Shown: piece by piece, positions 1-9,300 of the stretch | Numbering within the stretch: the stretch's first letter is position 1 | Layout: each line of letters opens with the position of its first letter | Source: an uncultured Clostridia bacterium | GTDB taxonomy: Bacteria; Bacillota; Clostridia; Christensenellales; Borkfalkiaceae | Reading direction: 5' to 3' | Length of the DNA: 43,372 nucleotides | Assembly (NCBI GenBank): GCA_944328495.1 | Contig: CALVHR010000016.1 | Span: 1-43,372, forward strand | Notes under the pieces: model-generated | Seen by the model: the letters and a program-made list of their open reading frames with translations, nothing else | What the model was told of the DNA's origin: nothing | The model's database searches: none | Program-made: the position numbers and the translations under genes

Positions 1-44
1 GTTTAGTCCATTTATCTGCGTCCGCTCGAAAATCATGCAAATAC

Positions 45-73
45 AGTATAACAGTATTTAATAAATTTGTCAA
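45..73 (-). promoter_or_regulatory. Sigma-70-type promoter firing out of the window's left edge
   Basis: On the minus strand there is a perfect TTGACA (68-73), a 17-base spacer, and TATACT (45-50) preceded by TG in the extended -10 position. Transcription would start near base 38 and run leftwards, so the gene served lies outside the window. The -35 box sits inside one copy of a 15-base direct repeat, which suggests control by a DNA-binding protein. Confidence 0.75.
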
Positions 74-102
74 TATTTAAATTAGTTAATTTGTCAATAT
101 TT
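64..102. repeat. Two 15-bp direct repeats spaced 24 bp, operator candidate
   Basis: The 15-base word AATTTGTCAATATTT occurs at 64-78 and again, identically, at 88-102. The start-to-start spacing is 24 bases, a little over two helical turns. The proximal copy contains the -35 box of the leftward promoter; the distal copy has a -35-like word with no matching -10. Same-face direct repeats covering a -35 are the usual form of an AraC-type or similar operator, but no protein is tied to it here. Confidence 0.5.
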
Positions 103-164
103 TAAAAACTTTATTGTAATATTTTAGCGTTTTATCCGAATACTGCATGCGGCACTTGTTATAC

Positions 165-211
165 CAAAAAGGCAACAGCGACAGCCGACGGCTGTCGCTG
201 TTGCCTTTTTG
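165..211. terminator. Perfect 23-bp inverted repeat, bidirectional terminator
   Basis: Bases 165-187 are the exact reverse complement of 189-211, giving a GC-rich stem of 23 base pairs (about 21 with a realistic loop). It is flanked by A5 on one side and T5 on the other, so it can terminate in both directions. It lies about 170 bases beyond the stop codon of the 2004-residue gene and would insulate that operon from the leftward transcription unit at the window edge. Confidence 0.7.
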
Positions 212-306
212 TGCAAGCTCGGAATGAACACCGTCTATAAGTTGCCAGGAACAGAATGCACCCTTCCGCTGCAACGAAATTACACCTGTTTTATTTACTG
301 CCACAC

Positions 307-354
307 AAGCAACAATTCCGAGGATCGTCATCCTCGGAATTGTTGCTTTTTTTT
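307..354. terminator. Rho-independent terminator with 19-bp stem and T8 tail
   Basis: Bases 307-325 pair perfectly with 330-348 around a CGTC tetraloop, followed on the plus strand by eight T residues (347-354). The T tail favours plus-strand termination. For the minus-strand operon ending at 382 the stem comes first but the following tract is only weakly U-rich, so the hairpin may work with the one at 165-211 as a double terminator or serve as a 3' stabilising stem. Confidence 0.65.
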
Positions 355-381
355 AAACATTATACTCAAATTATCATCAAA

Positions 382-3300
382 TCAAATAAAAACAGTGCAT
401 TCAGACGTTTCGAAAGAAGTAATCATGGTCAAAGCGCCAAAATCAACGTATTCTTCTTCATAATGCGTCGGATCATTATACACACAGCCAAGATATACCT
501 GATACCGAATCGCGCTTGCTCCCGAAAGATCATCCGCGGTGAACGTAGTTGTAATTTCACGCGTCCCGTACGTTCCCGCCGTTCCAGGCTGTTCCCAACT
601 TGCCGCAATATTCGAGTGCCCCTCTATAAGGTAAAACACACCGTCGTCACCGCCGCAATTGCAGTATTTACTAATTTCAATCTCCTGTGTAATGGAAACT
701 ATTTCTCCCTGCACTCCCTGATATCCGAGAGTGAACACAATGCCGCCGCTGTATCGGTTTGTGACCGTAAATCTTCCCGCACTGTCGACGGTGGGAACAC
801 CGCTGATTGTCAGTCCGTACAAATCCGTGACCATGCCCTGCATATTTTCATACAGCTTTTCGCCCATGTCAATACTTACCTGCATAAGTACGGAAACATC
901 TTTCACCGCGCTGCTGAAAACGCAATCAAAAACATTGTCCAGATCCGTCTCCGTCACATCATAACGCAGTTCGCCGCCTTCCGCCTTTGCTTCATAGCTT
1001 TGTATTTTTGTGCCTTCACGATAAATATCGAGCGTAACTGATGTGCCGTCCGCCGCATCCGTCGAAGCGACGATCTCCGATGCCTTCCCGTAAGGAAGCT
1101 GCACCGAATAACCTTTCAGGGCTTCTTTCTCTGTATAAGCAGGCATATTCTCTTCTCCGGCAATTGCAAAAAGTTGGCCGTCACCTCTTTCCGTACGCTT
1201 TACCGACATCTCTCCGAATTCCAGCACTTCTCCCGCATGCGCCTCGACCCGCTCGGAACAGCCCATTCCGTAAAAGATCGAAAAAGTAGAAGAGGTGCAC
1301 TTTGCAAGCGTTTCTCCCTCGATCACGATCGTGCCGCTGTAAGTTCCGAGCGCCTTGTCCTGACAGCTGAATTGTCCGACGATCTCTCCTCCGTTAATGA
1401 TCCAGAACCAGTCGCCGCCGCCGCAGTTGCAAATCTTTCGGAAGGTATACGCAATACTGATTCTCTCCACGCTCTCAAGATCGGCACAATCAATATAGTA
1501 ATCGTAACCGTTGAGCGGTCGCTTTTCGCCTCCTATCCAATAATTCTGCCTGTAAATATTCTCGGTATCCGTACGGATGCAGCCGTCTTCACCGATCGTC
1601 AGGGATGCGGTGCCCTTGCGCACCGTCCAAATTCCCGCTCCCGAAGATGCATACATCGCTTTCCCGAGATGGAACGTTTCCTCTATATCCGCCGTCGCAG
1701 AATCAATTGCAACATTTCCTGCTTCGGACATACAATACATTGTGACGGCCCCCTCTTGCAGGAACTGACCGATCGAGAATATCGCAAGCCCGTTTTCCTC
1801 GCACAGCGCATAATATTCGCCCACAGTTGTATTTTGACTGTCTTTTATAACGGCTGTATATATTTTCCCGCTCTCAAATTCACCGTACGCCTTGATCTCA
1901 CGTGCGCCGTACAATGAACGGAAAGGCGTTCCGGCAAACACTTTCACCGTATCGGGTATCTCGATCGATCCGCCGATCATGCGCATATCCTCACGCTGAC
2001 CGACCGTACTGCCGTAAAAGCGCACCGCACCGAGACTAATATATTCCTCGCCGTGTGTTTTGCATTGCGACCAATCACCCACGCAACCGTACCACAAATC
2101 CAGAACAAGTCCGCCGCCGCATTCATCATATGTATAGGAGAATGTTCCCTGCACGATCTGACCCGTCCCGTCCGTGCTGCCCAGAAGCATATCCAGTTGC
2201 TTCGTCTTATTTTTCGAGTAAATATATACCGCATCCCGTCCGCCGCTGCCGCAAAGTCCGAGTATGGAAAGATCGATCTCTACCCTGTCAAAGCCCTGCG
2301 GAAACCCGATTTCGACGCTGCCGCTCTTCCAACCGCAGTTTGCGGGATATCGGATATACCCGTCTGCATCTGGACGCAATCCCGAAGAAACAGTCACACC
2401 GTCCGTTTCCGATACGGACGCCGCAAGCGACTTTCCGACATCCGCCGAACCAAGCAGGACTCCCTCTGCGCGCACCTCGGTCACTGACGCGCCGCCCATT
2501 GCCGTACGCACGACCGCATATAGATTGACCGCTTTTTCATCCAAACCTGTAATCGTAAATTTTGCCAGGTTGCCTTCAATCACGGAATAATACACGCCGA
2601 TCTCTTCATTGAGAAGATTTCGAAGCGACAACATGGCCAGATCACCGTCGCGCACGCTGCCTGTTTCAAAACACACCGTGATTGTATCGCTTTCGCGCAA
2701 ACTTCCGAAATAATATGCTTCCGTTTGCTCCGCTTTCCAATAGGTATCGTCGAACAGGAAATCCAACGCAGAAACAATTTTATCACCGACATTGATCTGC
2801 GCGCCCGCAAGCGGATCACCGACAACTTCGGAATACAATTTGACCGTTTTTCCCACATACGTATCGCCCAAAAGAAATACCGCATTCCCGTCTTCGCCGA
2901 CCAAAGCAAAATAACTTTCACTTTCGGAGCCGCAATTCAAATATAGAATCGCAAGATCGCCCCTTGACGCATCTGCAAAGCTGACCGTGACTTCCGTTCC
3001 CGTCAGGATGCCCTCGTTGTAGCGCGCCGCGCCTTCGCCGATACGCGACGCAGCCGTTTTCAGACTTTCAATCGCCCTCTGCACTTCCGCCTCATCCGAA
3101 GCTCGGCTGAAAAGCACCTTCTTTGCCGCATCCAGCGCTTGTGCGAAATTCTGTGCGATATACTGCTCACAGGCGGAGCAATCCCGCTCATCTTCCTGCG
3201 CCACGAGAGCGGAAAGTTCAGATTTGTCTACGTCGTAAGGCACGATCTCCGCCTTTACGAAATTAAATGCATAAGTGCCGTCCCCGACGCAGAGGAAAGT

Positions 3301-6300
3301 AAAGGAGTCAGACACCCCGAGCAATCTTGCAACGCGGAAGGTTACAATTCCGTCCGAATACACATAATCCAACTTTTCGCCCTGCCAATAGATCTCAAAC
3401 GCGGTCGCATCAAAATTTTCCAGCGTGAGCCGATATTCGTATGTTCCGTCAATCGGGACGGCCATATTGGGAAATGCAATCGTTCCGTCCTTCCTGATAT
3501 TGCTAAATTTGATCGGCTGCATCATGTTCGATTGTTTTTCGATCCCGGAAGAGACGACAACGCCATTGTAAACCCCTTCAAATCCGCCTTTATACGTCTT
3601 GCTTACGGACAAATGCAGAGTTTTTGCACAGTCTAACCGCGCACCCGTACCCGTCGATACCTCATTCTTCCCGATACATTTTGCCGTGATCGTGTATTGT
3701 CCTTCTTTCAGATCAACCGTACCCATTGCATACGTACGGTACTCAGAAACAGGAGAATACATGTCGATATCGGGAGAGATCAAAATTCCGTTATAATAGA
3801 ACTTGTAAATTCCTTTGTCGGGCCCTGCGAGATAAGTCAGAATCAACTGCGCCCCACGCGCCCTCGTAATGACACCGGTAAACTCCGCAGTCTGTCCCTG
3901 CGAAAGCGAAAGCTCTGCCGCATATCCTCCGCTCGCCGCACTGTCTTCCACACGGGATGCCCCTTTCAACATTTCAAACTCAATGTAGTTTGATCCCATC
4001 TCCATAAAAGACACATAATCGATACACAGCCCGAGCATCCAACCTTCAAAGTTTATGTTCGGCGTGCTCCGCGCCGTAAAGGTAATGATATGTTCACCGG
4101 CCGCTATAAACTGCATCGGAAGATAATATTCCATATATTGTGACGTCGCAGAATATGTATTCACCGTTCCCGAATATACACCGTCAAACGCCACGTCGAA
4201 CAAGCCGCCTGTCTCTCCCACCTTGAAATTAATGACAGGCAGGGAATATCCGTCTGCAAGAACATCCACCTTGGCCGTAACCGCATCACCGAGACGAACT
4301 GAAAAATCGCTGTATCCGCCGCCTTCCATGCCTTCCTTTTCCATATAGACGGGTTGCGCGCCTTCAAATTGCATCGCCGTATCATCGACGACCTGTTCCG
4401 CATCGTCCGGAGCAAAATAGTACTCACCCTCGGTAAATCGAATATCCGAATAATAGGCACATCCTTCCGTAAAATAATTGGATGCATTATAATCGTTAAG
4501 TACCGTACCGTTATAGGAAAAATTGTTGAATATCACATTCGAGATCTGATGATCTTCACTTGTCCCTTTGAATTCGATCTTCCTGTCCGGATTGCCGTTA
4601 TACGTAATATTATTGAACACAACATCCGAAATCGTGCCGTCATATGTGTCCGTACCATAAAACGCATCTTCATTGCTTATGAGCTCGAGCGATATCAGCT
4701 TGGCCGTATTTTCGTAATCCGATCCGTACGCATACGTCCCTTCATTACTCGAATACGTATTCGTAAGTTCCATCCGAATGTCGTCAAAAATTACGTTGGT
4801 TACGCGCGCACTGTCCAAGATTTCCATCGCAATTGCACGATTGACATTGTTGTGGATAATGTCAATGTTGCGGAAAATAATGTTATTATAAACGTCGGTA
4901 CAGCTCTCCGAGCCCACCACAATACCGTTTCCGCCCTGATAATTCCACAGAGTCGTGTTCTGCACAACAATGTTTTCAATGTACATGCGGGTATCCTCTT
5001 TCCCAAATCTGCCCTTGATAGTCACACAGTCGTCAATGGTGCGGATCCAGCAATTATCTACGAGAATATCCGAGGAATTGCAAATATCAAAGCCGTCATT
5101 GTTGTTGCGGCGCTGTCCCGCGATACGGATGCTGCGATATGTCACGTCCTGCGATTCGGTCACAACATTTGTCCAGTTGTTGGAATGATACATCACAAAC
5201 CCTTCCGCGACAACATTTTTCGAATTGGTTATCAGAAGGATATTTACCTGCCCCGTCATTTGTCCGCTGACATATCCTCGGCCCTCGATCGTAACATTGG
5301 TCGCGTCTGTAACGCGCAAAAACCCGTAAATACCCGCATCTCCGTGAATATACACGGTAGTATCGGATGGAATCTCAAACTCCGCCTGCCCGGCGTACGA
5401 GCCTTCTCCTTCCGTCAAAAAATAAATTCCCTTGCCGAATACAATCACATTGTGCTTGGCGGAAGAATATTGTTGATAAATGTCGTTCACATTTACCGTT
5501 CCGGGTTCCGCTATGATAAGATTTTCCTCTTCGGAAACAGAAGAGCGGACCGACTCGATAAAATCTTCCGACTCCATACTGTATTCACGGATCTCGTCGG
5601 TGAACAGCATGAGATTGGTGCACGTATTCCCGTCAAATTCCACACTGATATTGCAAGGACGCGTCAGGGTAAACTCGATCGTATTGTCCATACCTGCCAC
5701 GCGCTCCCATTCGATCCCCAGCGACAGCGGCCTTATATCTACTTGTTCAAACGCAAAGTCTGCCGTAACGCGCACGACCGCCTCTCCGTTAAAATCGAAC
5801 ATCCCGATCGTGGATAACCCGAGCTGCTGGCCGTGCATTTGCGAATACGCCGCTACCATCCCGACATCCTGCATGTGGATCTCGTCCCCCGGCGCATATA
5901 CGCTGACCGAATACCTGCCTTCCCAGTCCAAATCCTGACCCGTTTGGATCTCGTAATTGATGGTGCGTTCGCTCCATTCCGGATCCATCTCGTCATAAAC
6001 ATAGATTTTATTTTCCGTCGTCGGTGCGGGAAGGATCTCCCTTTCCCGCACCGTGACCGTATACGAAGTTTTCACATCGGTGCCGTCGGCGCTGACTTCA
6101 ATCGTATAATTCCCCGGTACAGTCCGTTGGTATTGAGAACTGTCCACCGTAAATTCATCATCCGAAAGAGTATCTTGCGATCCGTCGTCATAATGTGCCG
6201 TGACCGTAAGGCCTGCGGAAGAAAATGCCTCGCCGTATGCAAACGACGTATCCTGTCCGCTCAACGTCAGCGAAACAATCCCATGGCCATCCTCAGTATT

Positions 6301-6396
6301 CTGCGTCTTTCCGCACGCCGCAAAAGCAAGCATTGCCGCCACAAGAAGCAGTGCCGCAAATGCTGTCAGGTATCTTGCCTTCTTTTTTATCCTCAT
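382..6396 (-). CDS. Giant surface lipoprotein with GH28-like beta-helix and repeated Cys modules
   Basis: A 2004-residue secreted lipoprotein (lipobox FAAC, Cys28), probably a membrane-anchored polysaccharide-active enzyme. Visible order: a bacterial Ig-like domain (about 40-115); a right-handed beta-helix (about 290-640); jelly-roll-like segments; a FIVAR-like helical domain (about 1058-1123); then three spacer-plus-cysteine modules to the end. The helix resembles GH28: NNNDGFDI gives Asp434, and IDDC gives Asp455 and Asp456, with the same 21-residue spacing as in fungal polygalacturonases. The usual GHG histidine is replaced by Asn490 (GNG), and no RIK motif is obvious, so the substrate may not be pectin. 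ATG overlaps the upstream stop as ATGA, with GGAGG just upstream, so translation is coupled. It is the last gene of the operon. The hydrolase class is an inference; the fold and signal peptide are well supported. Confidence 0.85.
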   Translation of the reverse strand: MRIKKKARYLTAFAALLLVAAMLAFAACGKTQNTEDGHGIVSLTLSGQDTSFAYGEAFSSAGLTVTAHYDDGSQDTLSDDEFTVDSSQYQRTVPGNYTIEVSADGTDVKTSYTVTVREREILPAPTTENKIYVYDEMDPEWSERTINYEIQTGQDLDWEGRYSVSVYAPGDEIHMQDVGMVAAYSQMHGQQLGLSTIGMFDFNGEAVVRVTADFAFEQVDIRPLSLGIEWERVAGMDNTIEFTLTRPCNISVEFDGNTCTNLMLFTDEIREYSMESEDFIESVRSSVSEEENLIIAEPGTVNVNDIYQQYSSAKHNVIVFGKGIYFLTEGEGSYAGQAEFEIPSDTTVYIHGDAGIYGFLRVTDATNVTIEGRGYVSGQMTGQVNILLITNSKNVVAEGFVMYHSNNWTNVVTESQDVTYRSIRIAGQRRNNNDGFDICNSSDILVDNCWIRTIDDCVTIKGRFGKEDTRMYIENIVVQNTTLWNYQGGNGIVVGSESCTDVYNNIIFRNIDIIHNNVNRAIAMEILDSARVTNVIFDDIRMELTNTYSSNEGTYAYGSDYENTAKLISLELISNEDAFYGTDTYDGTISDVVFNNITYNGNPDRKIEFKGTSEDHQISNVIFNNFSYNGTVLNDYNASNYFTEGCAYYSDIRFTEGEYYFAPDDAEQVVDDTAMQFEGAQPVYMEKEGMEGGGYSDFSVRLGDAVTAKVDVLADGYSLPVINFKVGETGGLFDVAFDGVYSGTVNTYSATSQYMEYYLPMQFIAAGEHIITFTARSTPNINFEGWMLGLCIDYVSFMEMGSNYIEFEMLKGASRVEDSAASGGYAAELSLSQGQTAEFTGVITRARGAQLILTYLAGPDKGIYKFYYNGILISPDIDMYSPVSEYRTYAMGTVDLKEGQYTITAKCIGKNEVSTGTGARLDCAKTLHLSVSKTYKGGFEGVYNGVVVSSGIEKQSNMMQPIKFSNIRKDGTIAFPNMAVPIDGTYEYRLTLENFDATAFEIYWQGEKLDYVYSDGIVTFRVARLLGVSDSFTFLCVGDGTYAFNFVKAEIVPYDVDKSELSALVAQEDERDCSACEQYIAQNFAQALDAAKKVLFSRASDEAEVQRAIESLKTAASRIGEGAARYNEGILTGTEVTVSFADASRGDLAILYLNCGSESESYFALVGEDGNAVFLLGDTYVGKTVKLYSEVVGDPLAGAQINVGDKIVSALDFLFDDTYWKAEQTEAYYFGSLRESDTITVCFETGSVRDGDLAMLSLRNLLNEEIGVYYSVIEGNLAKFTITGLDEKAVNLYAVVRTAMGGASVTEVRAEGVLLGSADVGKSLAASVSETDGVTVSSGLRPDADGYIRYPANCGWKSGSVEIGFPQGFDRVEIDLSILGLCGSGGRDAVYIYSKNKTKQLDMLLGSTDGTGQIVQGTFSYTYDECGGGLVLDLWYGCVGDWSQCKTHGEEYISLGAVRFYGSTVGQREDMRMIGGSIEIPDTVKVFAGTPFRSLYGAREIKAYGEFESGKIYTAVIKDSQNTTVGEYYALCEENGLAIFSIGQFLQEGAVTMYCMSEAGNVAIDSATADIEETFHLGKAMYASSGAGIWTVRKGTASLTIGEDGCIRTDTENIYRQNYWIGGEKRPLNGYDYYIDCADLESVERISIAYTFRKICNCGGGDWFWIINGGEIVGQFSCQDKALGTYSGTIVIEGETLAKCTSSTFSIFYGMGCSERVEAHAGEVLEFGEMSVKRTERGDGQLFAIAGEENMPAYTEKEALKGYSVQLPYGKASEIVASTDAADGTSVTLDIYREGTKIQSYEAKAEGGELRYDVTETDLDNVFDCVFSSAVKDVSVLMQVSIDMGEKLYENMQGMVTDLYGLTISGVPTVDSAGRFTVTNRYSGGIVFTLGYQGVQGEIVSITQEIEISKYCNCGGDDGVFYLIEGHSNIAASWEQPGTAGTYGTREITTTFTADDLSGASAIRYQVYLGCVYNDPTHYEEEYVDFGALTMITSFETSECTVFI

Positions 6397-9300
6397 TCCT
6401 GTCCCTCCTGCGGAACAAATTCGATTTGCGCCGAAACATCCATCACAAGCGTTTCCGCCAGCTCGTAATTCAGATTGAATTTCAGTTCGCCAAACGTCAG
6501 CGTCTCACCGACATGCGCAGCATTCTTTAAAGAACATCCGAATCCGTAAAATATATGGAATGTATCGGACGTACACAGCGCCAATTTGTCCCCTTCGATT
6601 TTAATTGTCCCTTCATATGTTGCGTTTGCCTTATCCTGACAGCTGAAATGTCCGACAACCTGACTGCCGTTGGTAATCCAAAACCAGTCGCCGCCGCCGC
6701 AGTTGCAGATCTTTTTAAAAGAATAATCAATGGTTATGGACGTGACATTCGAAAGATCTCCATTATACACAAAGCTGTAATCGTATCCGTTGAGCGGTTT
6801 CGCTCCATCGGACACCCAATAATTTTGTCTGTACATGGCTGATTCTGTGGTAACAATGTCCCCTTCTTGCGTCAGAGACAGCGACGGACGCGCATAATAC
6901 GTTGTGACCACCGACGTAACCGATGAATCGTACAATGCTTTGCCAAGCGATTCCACGCTCGCAGCGCCTTCCGCCCGGAACGCGTCCGCGCTTACGCCCG
7001 TGCTCGTCACACCCGCCAAAAGTACGGTATCCGACCTTTCCTCGACCGCAAACACAGCCGTTTTATCCTCGCTTACCTGTGCATAGTATGTCGCAAGCGT
7101 ATTTCCGGATTCGTCACAAACGGCAAGCATTGCGGCATCACCGCTTTCTGCGCCGGCAAATGTTGCCGTGACTGTTCCCGCTGCAAGACCGTCCGCACGC
7201 ACAAACAGCTGCCCGGACGGAGCAACATATTCTGCGCCGACTCCGTTTACCGCATAAATCGTTGTTTCAGCCGCATTGTTTGCCTGGTAAAATACGATTT
7301 CTCCTCCTCGCACCCATTCCTGAGGGTGCGTTTTGCATTCACTCCAATCTTTGGCACAGTATTTATAAATAAGAAGTCTTATTCCGCTCTTGTATTCTTC
7401 TTTCGTAAACGTAACCGTCACGCTGCGTTCCGCCCCGAAATAATATATACCGCTGCTCTTAAAGTTGAACGTTCCGAGCGTTTCGCCGCCGGATTGCAGG
7501 AATACCGAATCATCTCCACCCGATCCGCAATAGCTGATGCCGCTCATTTCTACAGTCGCGTAATCAAATTCTCCGGCATAGAAAACTTCTATCGACGTTG
7601 CACCGTTCGCAAGAACGCCGCCGTCTTCCGTAAGATCTTTGGCTTGAGGCCCGTAAATATCAATATTGTCTACCCTGATTGTGCTCGATGCGAGCGCCTT
7701 TCCGATATCAGCCTTTGCCACGATCGCCGCTTGCGTCGAAAGGGAAGAAACTTCCGCCCCGTCACTTTCCGCAGCAACAACCGCTTTATATCCCCGCAGA
7801 TCCAAACCGCTCGTATCAAACTCCGCAACCGAACCGTTCGCTCGCGCATACAGACGATGCTGCACCGCGTTATTTCCGTCACGCAGCTCCATCATCACCA
7901 TCGTACCGTCTTCGATCGTGCCCGCCTCAAACACGGCTTTTACACTCTCTGCTCCCCTCATGCCGCTCAAATCGTACGCAGTTACCTTTTCTGCGCTGTA
8001 ATATACACGCAAAACCAAACTTCCGTCCGCTGCGACAATCCCTTCCGTCAGACTGTCCTCATGGGAAAGATCCGGAAGCAGATTTTCGTTTTCGGGTGTA
8101 TATGCCCCGGCCTCGACCTTCGCATCCGTCGTCCCTTTCATTTCCGCAGTGCTCACAAGTCGATAGGTACCGTCCGCCTGCTGTTCATAGTATTCAATCT
8201 TGTATGCTGTATCCGTCTTAGGCGTAAAACGCGCGATGAGCGTGATCTGCTGTGTAACCGGACTTTCAAAATCAAACAAATTATCGTTGCAATACCACCC
8301 TGCAAAGTCATACCCTTGCTTGGAAGGATCTGCGGGCCTTTCTGCTTTTTCGCCAGGATATACCTTGACAGTCTCGTTCTTTCCGTCCACACTGAAAATG
8401 ACTGCAATCTTGTCTACTCTGTCGACTTTGCCGCATACTGCGCACGTTCTGGATTTCCCGTTTTCGTCCTCTTCCCAATTTCCGAAGGAATGTATCTCTT
8501 CCGATTCCGAATTGAGTATACTGCATTCCGAAACCGTATGCACGCTGTCCTTTGCCCCGACAACATACACACGCAGCAAATACGTCCCCTCCTCTTCGAC
8601 TGCACTCCCCAAAGGAACGCGTACGGTATTGCCGTTAAACTCCTGTTCTGCAACAACTACGTTTTCCGTTTCCTCTCCTTCCTTGCAAATCGCCACTTTG
8701 AACTTTCCCGTCCCGCCGAAATACAAGTATTGTCCGGAAGAGAGACTGATCTTGCGGTATGCCACTGACCGCCCGTCTTCTGTCGTCATTGTAAAGACTG
8801 CCGCATAGTTTCTGTAATCCAATTGTATTCCGCTCATCCATTTCTCTGGATCGGAAAAGAGGAACCGCGCCTCAATGCTCTCGATATGCATTCTTCCGCA
8901 AACTTCGCACTCGTAATCGATCTCTCCGGAGCCATGGCAGGTCGCTTCCACCCGAGAAGTTTCCTTGTACCGGTGGATCGTTTCATCCTGCGCCGAAAGG
9001 AAAGTCAGATCGCGCACATAAGCAATAGAATTTTGAGCCCCCTCCAAATATATGTTCAACCCGTATGTTCCGGACGTCGTGATTCCCATTTCCGAAAGCG
9101 GTATGACATAACGGCCGCCTTGTGTAAAAATCTGTTTGCATTCGTCTGCCGTCTCTGAAAACTGTACCGCAAACGCCGATGCCGTCATCCCGTCAAAATC
9201 GATCAGAAAATATTTGTCTGTCTGTATGTCGATCTCAACATAACGAAAGTTATAATTCCAGATATCGTTCCTGTTTTGCGTGATCTTCACGCCGCCGGAT

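Noticed and set aside
86-463. Small open frames over the two left-edge hairpins
   Set aside because: They read through perfect inverted repeats and have no ribosome sites; the repeats themselves create the open frames.
4354-5817. Long plus-strand open frame of 487 codons
   Set aside because: It lies antisense to the beta-helix part of the 2004-residue gene, lacks a ribosome site, and its product is Arg/Ile/His-rich without any family pattern. Similar antisense frames at 7326-8768, 12835-14241 and 19223-20641 were rejected for the same reason.
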